From Schlesneria sp. (GTDB lineage Bacteria; Planctomycetota; Planctomycetia; Planctomycetales; Planctomycetaceae), in NCBI GenBank assembly GCA_028291515.1, contig JAQGHU010000072.1, positions 1 through 56,300 on the forward strand: DNA of 56,300 nucleotides, in the 5' to 3' direction. A program made the translations under genes and the position numbers. Within the stretch, counting starts at the first letter, position 1, and each line of letters begins with the position of its first letter. Positions 19,195-27,936 of this stretch are shown piece by piece. Under the pieces are notes generated by a model. It ran no database searches. It saw nothing but the letters and a program-made list of their open reading frames with translations, and was not told the DNA's origin.

Positions 19195-19623
19195 ATGGAT
19201 ATCGCGCTCGTCCCGAATTGTCTGCTCGCGCGACTGGAGCAAGATGCGGAACGGCGGATTCATCTCAACGTCTTTTTCAGCGCGATTATTCTATTCGTGG
19301 CGGCTGTGTTTGTAGTCCATCACCAAGCCACTCTGGATGCTTTGCCACATGTCTGCCTGGCTCAAGCGATCGGTGGTATTCCGTGTCCTGGTTGCGGAGT
19401 CACTCGTAGCATCCTCGCGGTTCTGATCGGCGATCTCGGTCGAGCCTGGCAGATGAATCCCGCCGGCCCACTCGTGTGTCTGGCCGTTGTCAGTCAGGTG
19501 CCGCTCCGATTGCTGGTGCTGACCGGCATGGTGAATAGCAAGCTTGCAATGGTCACTTCACGCGGTATGACAGCCGTCATCCTGGCTGTGCTCATATTGA
19601 ATTGGTTACGTCACCTCCTTTAA
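19195..19623 (+). CDS. DUF2752 membrane protein
   Basis: 142 residues with three hydrophobic segments (about 25-41, 93-112 and 124-138). The family signature GIPCPGCGVTRSILAVLIGD (61-80, with Cys64 and Cys67) is followed by RAWQMNPAGPL. AGGA precedes the ATG by about 8 nt. DUF2752 proteins are small inner-membrane proteins of unknown role. The stop codon is only 13 nt before the next tiny gene, so they are very likely a two-gene unit. Confidence 0.9.
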   Translation: MDIALVPNCLLARLEQDAERRIHLNVFFSAIILFVAAVFVVHHQATLDALPHVCLAQAIGGIPCPGCGVTRSILAVLIGDLGRAWQMNPAGPLVCLAVVSQVPLRLLVLTGMVNSKLAMVTSRGMTAVILAVLILNWLRHLL

Positions 19624-19636
19624 TCAGGGCAACTCC

Positions 19637-19804
19637 ATGGCAACTCTCTCTTGTCCAAAGTGCGGTGAACCATCGACCCGTGGTGGCTTCAAGGCGTGGC
19701 AGATCATTGTCGCCATCTGCTTCTTTCCCATCGGTCTGCTTGCCTTGCTGGCAGATCGGAACCCCACCGTCTGTCCCAAGTGCGGCCACTCCTGGCTGGC
19801 GTGA
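19637..19804 (+). CDS. 55-residue double zinc-knuckle membrane protein (BRI3/LITAF-like)
   Basis: This short gene encodes 55 residues: an N-terminal CPKCG (Cys6, Cys9), a hydrophobic centre (WQIIVAICFFPIGLLALLA, 21-39) and a C-terminal CPKCGHSW (Cys46, Cys49). Two CPxC knuckles around a hydrophobic membrane-inserted loop is the architecture of eukaryotic BRI3 and LITAF proteins, where four Cys bind one zinc. The FFPIG in the centre is especially BRI3-like. The gene follows DUF2752 by 13 nt. No strong ribosome site is visible (AGGGC at about 8 nt); translational coupling is likely. Resemblance is by eye only. Confidence 0.75.
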   Translation: MATLSCPKCGEPSTRGGFKAWQIIVAICFFPIGLLALLADRNPTVCPKCGHSWLA

Positions 19805-19870
19805 ATTTCTGAAGCCAACTTGAATTCTCGTCGCGGTGCGCCTACGAGTCATCACCACAGCCGTCTTAAC

Positions 19871-21355
19871 TTATCGACCGCAGATGAGGCTCAGGTATCC
19901 ATCGATCTGATTCCACTCGCCCTTCGCAACCACCGTCGCCACATATCCGTCAGGTCGTACCAGCCAGATATGATCCTCATCGAACGGTGGTCGCAGAGCC
20001 GGTGCCAGCACCTTGGAATGGCGTTCGATGACATCGGCACTTTGAGTGTCTCTGGCGGCATACAATACGAATCGGGGCGTCGCTCCCTGAGTCATTAAGG
20101 TGTCGCTATTCGAGATGGGAACACGCTCACCGGCAGCGGGTTTCGCGTGCCCATGCTTGCTGATCACCGTGAGCGGACTGTGCGGATACCCAATCGAGAG
20201 TTCGGTCAACTTGGTAGCCATCGTCTGGCGAACTGCAGACATTCCAAACGCAAAGGAAGCAACATGATTGCGCAGCAGTTGCCACGCACTCGATCGTAAG
20301 GTCGCCAGCGCCGTCAGTCGTCCCGCGTCGATCAACACCTGCTGCCCGACGGCACTACGTTCGGTGTTGTAGCTCTCCAGCAACGGTTCGTCAGACGCCA
20401 AACCGTGATGGACAAGCGCCAGCTTCCAACTCAGGTTGAATGCGTCCTGCATCCCGGTATTCATCCCTTGTCCACCGGCTGGGCTATGAATATGAGCCGC
20501 ATCCCCCGCCAGGAACACTCGACCGGCGCGATAGTCTGCCACCTTTCGCTCGTTGATCCGGAATGACGCCAGCCAGATCGGCGACGAGACGACCAGCCCA
20601 CCCGGTCCGCGCTGATCAAGCACGGCTTGCACCTCTTCCAAAGTCGGATCGGGCCGACGTTGCCCCGTCAGCGCATCACCCACATCAGCGATCACGCGAT
20701 ACCGTCCCGGCGATATCGGAAACAACGCCAGCGCCCCGTCCGCATGCCAGAACGTATTCACTTCGTTGGCATTGTCGGTCAATCCATGCAGATGCACATC
20801 CGCCAGAATCCAATCGCTCAACATGGTATTACCGACGAACTGCATCCCCAGCCCATGCCGGACAGCACTATGAGCACCGTCGCAGCCAATCAGCCATGAA
20901 ACTGTCAGCATCTCTTCGCGACCGTCCGCGCTCTGCAATGTCGCCGTGATCTGATCCGTATCTGCCACGAATCGAGTCAACTCAACCTGCCGCTCGATCT
21001 TGACGCCTCTGGCGTTCAGTTGATCTTCCAGCAGTCGCTCCGTGTCACTCTGCGGCAGCATCAGCGCATAAGGATGCGGCGTCTGCAGTTCATCGAGTCG
21101 TACGTGAGCAACCTGGCGAGTCCCCGCATAAATGTTCGCAGCCGTCACCTTGAAGCCTGCATCGACAAACGCCTGGCTGTAGCCTCCACGATCCATCAGT
21201 TCCAGCGTGCGGCTCCAGATGACCAGCGCCTTCGACTTGTCAGTCCGCGCGGCCGCTTTATCGATGATCCGCACCGGAATGCCGAATCGCGTTAACTCCA
21301 ATGCCATCGTCAATCCGACCGGCCCTGCGCCCACAACAAGCACCGCTGGCTCCAT
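19871..21355 (-). CDS. FAD-dependent aromatic-hydroxylase-type monooxygenase
   Basis: 494 residues of the PheA/TfdB (p-hydroxybenzoate hydroxylase) family. The N-terminus VLVVGAGPVGLTMALELTR is the GxGxxG FAD motif; a middle motif IGCDGAHSAVRHGLG is the DG motif; and RVFLAGDAAHIHSPAGGQGMN is the second FAD motif (GD). The last ~100 residues are the thioredoxin-like C-terminal domain of the family (RFVLYAARD ... IWLVRPDGYVATV). It likely hydroxylates a phenolic or quinone substrate with NAD(P)H and O2; the substrate is unknown. Confidence 0.9.
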   Translation of the reverse strand: MEPAVLVVGAGPVGLTMALELTRFGIPVRIIDKAAARTDKSKALVIWSRTLELMDRGGYSQAFVDAGFKVTAANIYAGTRQVAHVRLDELQTPHPYALMLPQSDTERLLEDQLNARGVKIERQVELTRFVADTDQITATLQSADGREEMLTVSWLIGCDGAHSAVRHGLGMQFVGNTMLSDWILADVHLHGLTDNANEVNTFWHADGALALFPISPGRYRVIADVGDALTGQRRPDPTLEEVQAVLDQRGPGGLVVSSPIWLASFRINERKVADYRAGRVFLAGDAAHIHSPAGGQGMNTGMQDAFNLSWKLALVHHGLASDEPLLESYNTERSAVGQQVLIDAGRLTALATLRSSAWQLLRNHVASFAFGMSAVRQTMATKLTELSIGYPHSPLTVISKHGHAKPAAGERVPISNSDTLMTQGATPRFVLYAARDTQSADVIERHSKVLAPALRPPFDEDHIWLVRPDGYVATVVAKGEWNQIDGYLSLICGR

Positions 21356-21662
21356 GTCTCAACTCCCTCTGTTCTCGCCTGGAATCACGCCGCACATATT
21401 TAAGTCGAATTGAAAACGATCGCAACCACATTTCATCACAGACACACCTGCGGCTTCGTTTCTGTGAAATTCGTAAACAATCGTTCGAATCGCCAAACGT
21501 GCGGCAAATACAAGAAACTATTCCTTCTGCTCCGCCAATCCTCAGAGCACCGAGCGATATCATTCTGCTGCAATCCAGAGCACGACCTGCATACACTATC
21601 GATCACACAACACGAGGCCCCCCCTCGGCCAACCACCGACGAATTGACGCAAAGGGATCTTG
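21356..21662. other. Gene-free stretch, 307 bp
   Basis: This is the divergent promoter region between the FAD monooxygenase and the glycosidase-like gene. It is AT-rich around 21400-21440. No RNA gene, operator-like palindrome or supported small frame was seen. Confidence 0.4.
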
Positions 21663-23636
21663 ATGAAACCAGCCTGGCTTCTCACCGTAACATTGCTCGC
21701 CGCACTTGGCCTTCCCCCCTCAATTGGACTGGCCGATAAGATCGTCGACAGCGACTTCTCAAAGGGTGACTTCGCGACCTTGGGCTGGAAGGCCGATGGA
21801 GCCTGGGATGTCTTCACCTATGCTGATGTCGCCAAGAACCCGGGCGCGGTCGCTCGATTCGCCGCCAACAAACCGGCCGGCTCGTTGACCAAGACGTTTG
21901 ATGAGATCCAAAACCCCGACAAGCTGACCTTATCACTCGATTGCGGCTGGGGTTGGGGTGATGTCGCTCAGGGTTCCGACTCGATCTCGTTCCTGCTGCT
22001 TGATGCCAAGGAAAATGGCTACGCCTTCAAGTTCCATCGTACGAAAGCCAATTGGGCCGTGCAGTGGAGCACCGCGACCAACGGTGCCGCCCCCAAAGAC
22101 ATGAATTGGTCTCCCACCGAGATCGACGTCAGTCATGCCGCCGTTCACGATGGCGGTGGCTTGAGCCATGTCGAGATCACGCGCGATGCCGACGGGGCCT
22201 GGACGATCACCAGCAAGGACTGGAACAAGGGATCGGGAGGGACAGTCCACTTCACCGATACCACGACCACCTCTTTCCAGAAGTTGGTGCTGCTCGGAAC
22301 CCAGAACTTCGACGAGCAACTCTTCAACAAGATCGTCCTGGCAACGGCCAGCAGCGAACCAACCCCTTCAGTCGCTCAACCGACATCTGCCTTTCTGAAC
22401 AGCATTGGTATCTGCAGCACCTTCCCCGATCGCGGCCAACCACTGCCCAAGACCGTCGAGATGGTGAGATACTGTGGCTTCCGCTGGGTTCGCGGTGGGA
22501 TCGAAGGCCTGACGACCGACGGCCCAACCACGCTCCAAACGTACCTCGACCTGCACAAGCAAACGGGAGTGAAGTTCAGTTGGGGGCTGGTCAGCGGCGG
22601 CAGCGACATCAAGAAGCTGATCGATACTGCCAAGCCGCTCGCCGAAGTCGACGCATTACTCGCCTTTGAAGGGAACAACGAACCCAATAACTGGGGCGTG
22701 ACCTACCAGGGCGAAGCTGGCGGCGGGCGAGCCCCCTCATGGGTCGCCGTCGCCAAGCTGCAGCGAGACATGTACGCCGCTGTCAAATCCGATCCGCTAC
22801 TGAAGAAGTATCCCGTCTGGTCGGTCAGTGAACAGGGCGGACAGACCGATAACGTCGGCCTGCAGTTCTTGACCATTCCACCCGACGCCGACACCAAACT
22901 GCCCGCGGGAACCAAGTACGCCGACTTCGCCAATGTCCACAACTACATCTATCATCCCGGCTCACCCGGCCTGTCCGACAACAAGACTTGGAACGCCGCC
23001 GATCCGACATCGGCTTGTAAAGTGGACGGCCTGTTCGGCAACTACGGCTCCACCTGGGCTAAGCACTTCCGAGGTTATTCCGAAACCGATTTGCTGACAC
23101 TTCCGCGAGTCACCACCGAAACCGGTTGCACCATCGACGGTGCCGTCACCGAAGAAATCCAGGCCCTCAACCTGCTTAGCCTGTACCTTGCTCAGTTCAA
23201 GCGAGGCTGGAGTCACACCTCGGTCTACCTGCTGCGAGACCGCGCCGACGAAGCAGGCAACCAGTCCTTCGGCTATTTCAAACTCGACTACACCCCGCGT
23301 AAGGCCGCCGTCTACCTGCATAACCTGACCACGATCCTGGCCGATCAAGGGTCAACCGCCAAACCAAGTGAACTCCACTTCTCGATCGCTCGGCAACCCT
23401 CCACAGTCCACGATCTCCTGCTGCAAAATAGCGACGGAACATTCCAACTGGTGATCTGGAACGAACGACTGAAAGTCTCGGACGAAGTCACGATTCGCTT
23501 CGCCAGCAAACTCGCCAAGGTCAATATCTATAACCCCACCCTCGGCACCGACGTGACCGCGAAACATACCGATGTTGACTCGCTGAAACTGACGCTCAGC
23601 AATCATCCGCTGATCCTGGAAATCACTTCCAAGTAG
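21663..23636 (+). CDS. Secreted TIM-barrel glycosidase-like protein
   Basis: 657 residues with signal peptide (MKPAWLLTVTLLAALGLPPSIGLA). Residues ~30-230 form a jelly-roll-like sugar-binding region. Residues ~245-570 look like a (beta/alpha)8 barrel of the GH-A type: Glu340 in EGNNEPNNW is the expected acid/base, and Glu486 in TTETGCT is the expected nucleophile. The last ~80 residues form a beta domain (LVIWNERLKVSDEVTIRF). The family may be near GH39/GH30, but I cannot assign it. The ATG has AAGGGA 6-10 nt upstream. Confidence 0.8.
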   Translation: MKPAWLLTVTLLAALGLPPSIGLADKIVDSDFSKGDFATLGWKADGAWDVFTYADVAKNPGAVARFAANKPAGSLTKTFDEIQNPDKLTLSLDCGWGWGDVAQGSDSISFLLLDAKENGYAFKFHRTKANWAVQWSTATNGAAPKDMNWSPTEIDVSHAAVHDGGGLSHVEITRDADGAWTITSKDWNKGSGGTVHFTDTTTTSFQKLVLLGTQNFDEQLFNKIVLATASSEPTPSVAQPTSAFLNSIGICSTFPDRGQPLPKTVEMVRYCGFRWVRGGIEGLTTDGPTTLQTYLDLHKQTGVKFSWGLVSGGSDIKKLIDTAKPLAEVDALLAFEGNNEPNNWGVTYQGEAGGGRAPSWVAVAKLQRDMYAAVKSDPLLKKYPVWSVSEQGGQTDNVGLQFLTIPPDADTKLPAGTKYADFANVHNYIYHPGSPGLSDNKTWNAADPTSACKVDGLFGNYGSTWAKHFRGYSETDLLTLPRVTTETGCTIDGAVTEEIQALNLLSLYLAQFKRGWSHTSVYLLRDRADEAGNQSFGYFKLDYTPRKAAVYLHNLTTILADQGSTAKPSELHFSIARQPSTVHDLLLQNSDGTFQLVIWNERLKVSDEVTIRFASKLAKVNIYNPTLGTDVTAKHTDVDSLKLTLSNHPLILEITSK

Positions 23637-23973
23637 CCTGCAGCTTCCAATCAAAGTGAGCATTTACATAAATTATTGCCCTGTATGGATGTTCGCATTG
23701 TGTGGTCTCCAAATTCGATGGGGGACGCTTTCCCAATGAGTCAGGGACATGCCAGACGCCGCTGATCCACGAGCGGTCGGCGAGGACCAAGCCGGAGCCC
23801 TTGCAATTTCCCGGCCCATCCTTAATACTTGAGACCCCGATTCCTATTTGGAACGGACGATCCGTTGGATCGGACGCGCCTCGTTTTGAAGAGCGCGTGA
23901 AACAAGATTCCTCTACGTTTCCATTAGGAAACGGATCCCGAAGCGATTCGGAATCACCAACCGAGGCCTATTG
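23637..23973. other. Gene-free stretch before lone S18 gene, 337 bp
   Basis: This holds two short perfect inverted repeats (23852-23866 and 23916-23933, listed separately). It is probably the promoter and leader of the S18 gene. No other coding frame is supported. Confidence 0.45.
23852..23933. promoter_or_regulatory. Two inverted repeats upstream of S18 gene
   Basis: AACGGA-CGA-TCCGTT (23852-23866) and CGTTTCC-ATTA-GGAAACG (23916-23933) are perfect stems of 6 and 7 bp. The second ends 40 nt before the start codon. They may be operators for a repressor or leader hairpins for autogenous control of a ribosomal protein. No terminator-like T run follows. Confidence 0.4.
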
Positions 23974-24258
23974 ATGAGCGCATTGAATAAGACGGAAATC
24001 AAGAAACTGCGGAAGAAGCGTCAGCGGCTGAAGAAGAAGCTGCGATGCCGGTTCTGTACTCATGGTTGCGATAAGTCGCCCCATCCCGTTTTCGTCGACT
24101 ACAAAGATCTGAAGACCTTGCGATCGATGATCGATCGCGAAGGAAGCATGCTGGCACGACGCAAGACCGGCAACTGCGCGAAGTTTCAACGCGCCGTCCG
24201 TGAAGCGATCCTGCGAGCTCGCTTTATCGGTCTGCTGCCCTACGTTGCAGAAGAGTGA
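23974..24258 (+). CDS. rpsR: Ribosomal protein bS18 (isolated copy)
   Basis: 94 residues. After a very basic N-terminal helix ([16 protein letters not shown]) comes the S18 core: CRFC (25-28), [38 protein letters not shown] and [10 protein letters not shown]. This matches bS18 throughout (VDYKD, RRxTG, AKxQR, RARxxxLLPY). Cys25, Cys28, Cys32 and Cys68 could form a metal site. GAGG lies 7 nt before the ATG. bS18 normally sits in the rpsF-ssb-rpsR-rplI cluster, none of which is nearby; this may be the only copy or a paralogue. A strong terminator follows. Confidence 0.88.
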   Translation: MSALNKTEIKKLRKKRQRLKKKLRCRFCTHGCDKSPHPVFVDYKDLKTLRSMIDREGSMLARRKTGNCAKFQRAVREAILRARFIGLLPYVAEE

Positions 24259-24284
24259 TATTGTTGGCGGATCGCCAATTCAGC

Positions 24285-24315
24285 ACAGCCCGGTGATCCA
24301 CCGGGCTGTTTGCAT
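24285..24315 (+). terminator. Rho-independent terminator after S18 gene
   Basis: An 11-bp perfect stem, ACAGCCCGGTG (24285-24295), pairs with CACCGGGCTGT (24299-24309) over loop ATC. It is followed by TTTGCATTT. It closes the S18 transcript just before trpF. Confidence 0.75.
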
Positions 24316-24317
24316 TT

Positions 24318-24986
24318 GTGAGTATCCAAATGTGGGTCAAAATTTGCGGCGTGCGAGACGAAGCGACGGCTGAGCAAATCTGCCGTCTTGCGCCCGACGC
24401 CATCGGCCTGAACTTCTACGACAAATCCCCACGCTCGGTGCGAAAGGATGTCGCCGTCCGAATTGCGGGTGTGACAGGCGATGCGGTTCAACGAGTCGGC
24501 GTGTTTGTGAATCACAGCGTCTCCGAAATCGCAGATCTTGTTCACGAATGCAGACTCGGGGCGGTGCAACTGCATGGCGATGAGACGGCTGAACAGGTCG
24601 CCAACATCGCTTCGCAACTGCCGGGAATTCCACTCTTTCGCGCATGGCGCATGGACGGAGATTCTCTCGCCGATCTCGAGCAACACTTGGCAGATTGCAG
24701 CATTCGAGGGATCCAGACCGCTGGTTGCCTGATCGATTCGCGAGTGCCGGGAGCCTACGGTGGAACTGGCCACACGGTCCCCTGGGGTGCTTTGGCTCGG
24801 GCCTATCAGCATGACCAGTGGCCATCACTGATTTTGGCCGGCGGATTGACAGCCGACAATGTCATCCAGGCCGCTCAAGCGGTCAAGCCGTGGGGCGTTG
24901 ATGTCGCCAGCGGCGTCGAATCGGCTCCGGGACAAAAGGACATCGAGCAGGTGCGGCGATTCATCGAGAATGCGCGGCGGGCTTAA
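24318..24986 (+). CDS. trpF: Phosphoribosylanthranilate isomerase
   Basis: 222 residues from GTG 24318; ATG 24330 (giving MWVKICG, the usual family start) is an equally good choice, and neither has a clear ribosome site. TrpF isomerises N-(5-phosphoribosyl)anthranilate in tryptophan synthesis. Signatures: KICGVRD with the catalytic Cys, LGAVQLHGDE, LAGGLTADNV, and GVDVASGVES with the catalytic Asp and phosphate-binding loop. Length fits the TIM-barrel family. It is not next to other trp genes. Its 3' end overlaps the convergent lipoprotein gene by 26 nt. Confidence 0.93.
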   Translation: MSIQMWVKICGVRDEATAEQICRLAPDAIGLNFYDKSPRSVRKDVAVRIAGVTGDAVQRVGVFVNHSVSEIADLVHECRLGAVQLHGDETAEQVANIASQLPGIPLFRAWRMDGDSLADLEQHLADCSIRGIQTAGCLIDSRVPGAYGGTGHTVPWGALARAYQHDQWPSLILAGGLTADNVIQAAQAVKPWGVDVASGVESAPGQKDIEQVRRFIENARRA

Positions 24987-25746
24987 GCGAGCCCCACAGC
25001 CAGTTCTCGTGAGTATCGGTAATTGGACTCGCCACCGTTCTCTGAACGCCCTGCTCCTGAACGCGAGTCGTCAATTCGTCCAATGTCGGCTCGAAGTTCC
25101 AGACCTTCGAAGTACAGCGACGATTCAGCCGAACTTCGAGTTGCGATTCCAGACCGGCACTCTGTCGCGACGACTGATCTTTGAAGAAGCCATGCTCATT
25201 CAGTTCATCCAAAATATGATCCAGCTCATACCTCTTGAGGTCCAGTTCCAGATAGATTTCGCCGTCATGGTGAGCACTCTCATCGAGGAACCAGCGTTCG
25301 CGAAACGTGGCTCGGCGAGCGTGCCGCGCATCGCTTCGCTCTTCCATCCCAGCAGTCAAAGTTCGTGACTCGCACTCATGCCCGCAGTCGACGGGCAGGC
25401 TATGCAAGGTGACTCGGACCATGTCGGGGCGGCCGTCGGGATGAGGCGACTCGATTCGAAGCTCGCCTTTGGCCCAGCACATATTCTGGAACGGCACTAC
25501 GGACGAGGTTGCTGCAGAGGCCTGCCGAATCGGCGAATTGCCAGTGGTCGGTACCGATGAAAACATCGATCCCGATCGGGGGTGAGCGCGATAGACCACT
25601 ACTAACCGCTCTGGCTCGTGAGACTTCTGGACGTTCGCCAAGGACTGAGATGTGACACGGCACGAAGCCAGTAATAAAGGGAGCAACGCCAGACGAATGC
25701 TCGTCCGCTGATGTATCGCCGTTCCTGGCTTTGCCTTGTGCGTCAT
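24961..25746 (-). CDS. Hypothetical lipoprotein
   Basis: About 261 residues from ATG 25746; a longer frame upstream is possible but lacks a signal sequence. The N-terminus IRLALLPLLLASC is a lipoprotein signal with lipobox LASC, followed by a Ser/Gln-rich linker. The middle part has alternating charged segments (HPDGRPDMVRVTLHSLPV, ERWFLDESAHHDGEIYLEL) and a helical LKRYELDHILDELNEHGFF. No family recognised. It converges on trpF with a 26-nt overlap. Confidence 0.6.
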   Translation of the reverse strand: MTHKAKPGTAIHQRTSIRLALLPLLLASCRVTSQSLANVQKSHEPERLVVVYRAHPRSGSMFSSVPTTGNSPIRQASAATSSVVPFQNMCWAKGELRIESPHPDGRPDMVRVTLHSLPVDCGHECESRTLTAGMEERSDARHARRATFRERWFLDESAHHDGEIYLELDLKRYELDHILDELNEHGFFKDQSSRQSAGLESQLEVRLNRRCTSKVWNFEPTLDELTTRVQEQGVQRTVASPITDTHENWLWGSLKPAAHSR

Positions 25747-26285
25747 CCTTGTCGCCCGCAACAACGATCCTGCGGGCTGGGAGCCAGCCTGCAGAATTCT
25801 CGGAATGATCGGAAAACTTTCTTTTGAGGCCGTTTGAGCGCGGGCCGCAAAGCCATATCGGCACGACTCGTCTTGGCCCGCAGAGTTGCTGTCGGTGACG
25901 GAAGAGTTGAACAATTGCGACGAATAATGGGGCTGAAAATCCTCTACAAACCACCCCAGAATCCGATGGTAACTAGACTTGCGCGAATATGCGGGCGATA
26001 ACACAGCGGATCGTGCGTCTTCAGACGGGGGAGTTTCAGGGGTCGATAAGTGAGGAGATGGAAATTGTCGGGGAGATCATTTCGCCGGCATCTGCCGTCA
26101 ATCTCATCCCGTGCTCCTGAAAAAATACTGCTGATTTCAAAGATTTCGTTGCTCAGGGGTTTGCAGAAGGCTTAGAATTCCGGCTCCGTATCTCCGAAAA
26201 TCTGATTACTTAAACTGTTACCGTCCTTCGGTCGCTGGCAATGCTTCGAGTTGCAAGCAGGAATCTCTGCGAAAAGGAACTACTG
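25747..26285. other. Gene-free stretch, 539 bp
   Basis: This is the divergent region between the lipoprotein gene and the Gly/Met-rich protein. A possible promoter for the latter is TTGCTC (26149-26154), 18 nt, TAGAAT (26173-26178), a weak match to sigma-70. A longer in-frame extension of the lipoprotein gene runs through part of this region but shows no signal sequence. Confidence 0.4.
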
Positions 26286-27224
26286 ATGGTTCGTCGTTCA
26301 TTCGTCACCCTGTTTGCCGGTTGCTTTGCGTGCCTCGGCCTGCTCGTCATGGGTAGTCATGATCCGGTCAGCGCAGCCTCGAAGACGGCTTCGAAAACTG
26401 CCAATAAGAAGCCGATCACGAACCCTAAGTTCGATCCGAACGCGGAAGAGGTTGAACTGTTTGCCGCGATTGAAGCTGGGCAAGTTGAAGTTAAGGTGAT
26501 CCCGAAGAATGCCCTTGGTGGCACGGTCCTCATCGAGAACAAGACCGATAAACCGCTGAATGTCAAAGTCCCCGAAGCTGTCGTTGCGGGCCCAATTCAT
26601 GCACAAATGGGCGGCATGGGTGGCATGGGCATGGGCGGTGGCATGGGAGGCATGGGGGGTGGTATGGGAGGAGGCGGTGGCGGTGGTCAGATGATGGGCG
26701 GAGGAATGGGTGGCGGAGGAATGGGTGGTATGGGCGGCGGTGGAATGGGCGGAATGGGTGGCGGTGGAATGGGCGGCATGGGAGGAGGTGGTGGCGGCTT
26801 CTTCTCGGTCCCACCAGAAAGAATTGTCGCCGTGAAGCTCAACTCCGTTTGTTTGCAACACGGCCGACCTGAACCGACTTCGGCAAGCAAATATCAATTG
26901 ATGCCCGTTTCCCGCGTGAGCAAAGATCCGGTCCTGTATGAGCTTTTGACGACCGTGGGAAGTGGCCGTGTTGATTCACAAGCCGCTCAGGCTGCAGCTT
27001 GGTCGATCACTGATAAGATGAGCTGGCAGCAACTGGCGAATAAGTCTGTCGACCATTTGGGTGGACAGCCATCGACCCCTTATTTCACACAAGAGCAACT
27101 GTTTGCGGGGCAACTCTTGCTGGCTCAAGCGACGGAGAAATCCACAACGCGCAAAGAAGATAAAGTGGATCCGAAGACTACCGAGCCAACGCCACGTACG
27201 ACTCGTTCCGCTGCAACGAAGTAA
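26286..27224 (+). CDS. Secreted Gly/Met-rich low-complexity protein
   Basis: 312 residues. Signal peptide residues 1-30 (FVTLFAGCFACLGLLVMGSHDPVSA), AAGGA about 8 nt before the ATG. Residues 108-171 consist almost only of Gly and Met in GMGG and GGM units (GMGGMGGGMGGG type). The flanking domains are ordinary: 45-105 has EVELFAAIEAGQVEVKVIP and VLIENKTDKPLNVKVPEAV; 172-260 has IVAVKLNSVCLQHGRPEP and QAAQAAAWSITDKMSWQQLA. Flanks resemble proteins common in planctomycetes; function is unknown. A terminator follows. Confidence 0.8.
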   Translation: MVRRSFVTLFAGCFACLGLLVMGSHDPVSAASKTASKTANKKPITNPKFDPNAEEVELFAAIEAGQVEVKVIPKNALGGTVLIENKTDKPLNVKVPEAVVAGPIHAQMGGMGGMGMGGGMGGMGGGMGGGGGGGQMMGGGMGGGGMGGMGGGGMGGMGGGGMGGMGGGGGGFFSVPPERIVAVKLNSVCLQHGRPEPTSASKYQLMPVSRVSKDPVLYELLTTVGSGRVDSQAAQAAAWSITDKMSWQQLANKSVDHLGGQPSTPYFTQEQLFAGQLLLAQATEKSTTRKEDKVDPKTTEPTPRTTRSAATK

Positions 27225-27251
27225 CTTGTCGGAAATCTCCGAATGAAATCG

Positions 27252-27290
27252 ATGGGCTCGCCAATCAACTGGCGAGCCCATTATCATTTG
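27252..27290 (+). terminator. Rho-independent-like terminator
   Basis: A 12-bp perfect stem, ATGGGCTCGCCA (27252-27263) with TGGCGAGCCCAT (27270-27281), over loop ATCAAC and followed by TATCATTTG. It ends the Gly/Met-rich protein transcript. Confidence 0.65.
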
Positions 27291-27344
27291 ATACATCGCG
27301 CGGGAACGCAAATCGCTTAGAGCAAGCTGTTTTGGAGTGTCGAC

Positions 27345-27782
27345 ATGGGTGGTGATCATCGGCTGTTCATGCGGAGGACAGGCACGTTCACTGTTGTCTG
27401 CACAAGTGGCATCGCGGTCAGCGCGGTGTTGATTCAAACCGGGTGCGGTCGGGAGACGGCCGCGATCCCTCCAGCGGCCAAGCGAGATGTCGACTTCATC
27501 AAGGATGTTCAGCCATTGTTCAAAGAGCATTGTTACAAGTGCCATGGATCATCGCGCCAGGAAGGTGGGCTTCGCCTTGACCGACGGGACGATGCCTTGA
27601 ACGGCGGAGATGGCGGTCCGATCTTCGCCGCGGGCAAAAGTGAAGAGAGCAAGCTGATCAAATACGTCGCGGCCGTCGATCCCGATGTCGTGATGCCCCC
27701 CGAAGGTGACAAGCTCTCGGATGAGCAGATTGGCCTGTTGCGTGCCTGGATCGATCAGGGCGCAAAGTGGCCGAAAGACTGA
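27345..27782 (+). CDS. Planctomycete cytochrome C (PSCyt1) lipoprotein
   Basis: 145 residues. An N-terminal membrane signal ends in the lipobox-like IQTGC. The mature part is a stand-alone PSCyt1 domain: VDFIKDVQPLFKEHCYKCHG with haem motif CYKCH, then EGGLRLDRRDDAL, VDPDVVMPPEGDKL and IGLLRAWIDQGAKWP. It should bind one haem c outside the cytoplasmic membrane. GGAG lies about 8 nt before the ATG. It lacks the DUF1549/DUF1553 partner domains seen in the large protein at 14.3-17.5 kb. Confidence 0.88.
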   Translation: MGGDHRLFMRRTGTFTVVCTSGIAVSAVLIQTGCGRETAAIPPAAKRDVDFIKDVQPLFKEHCYKCHGSSRQEGGLRLDRRDDALNGGDGGPIFAAGKSEESKLIKYVAAVDPDVVMPPEGDKLSDEQIGLLRAWIDQGAKWPKD

Positions 27783-27936
27783 TCACGGGCCGGTCGGTCA
27801 TGACAGATCAACGGCTTCGGTCCATCCACGATGATTGATGTGCATTCGGTCGCCGAAGGGGCTGCTGGTCGTTAAGATCACGGCTGCTTTGAACGCTTCC
27901 CGCACCCTTTAGCACCCGACAGGATGGAACCACGGA

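Noticed and set aside
26298..26897. Antisense frames with His/Ala/Thr, Pro/His or Pro/Ile repeats opposite the Gly/Met-rich gene
   Set aside because: These are low-complexity reflections of the Gly/Met tract; the plus frame has a signal peptide, ribosome site and terminator.
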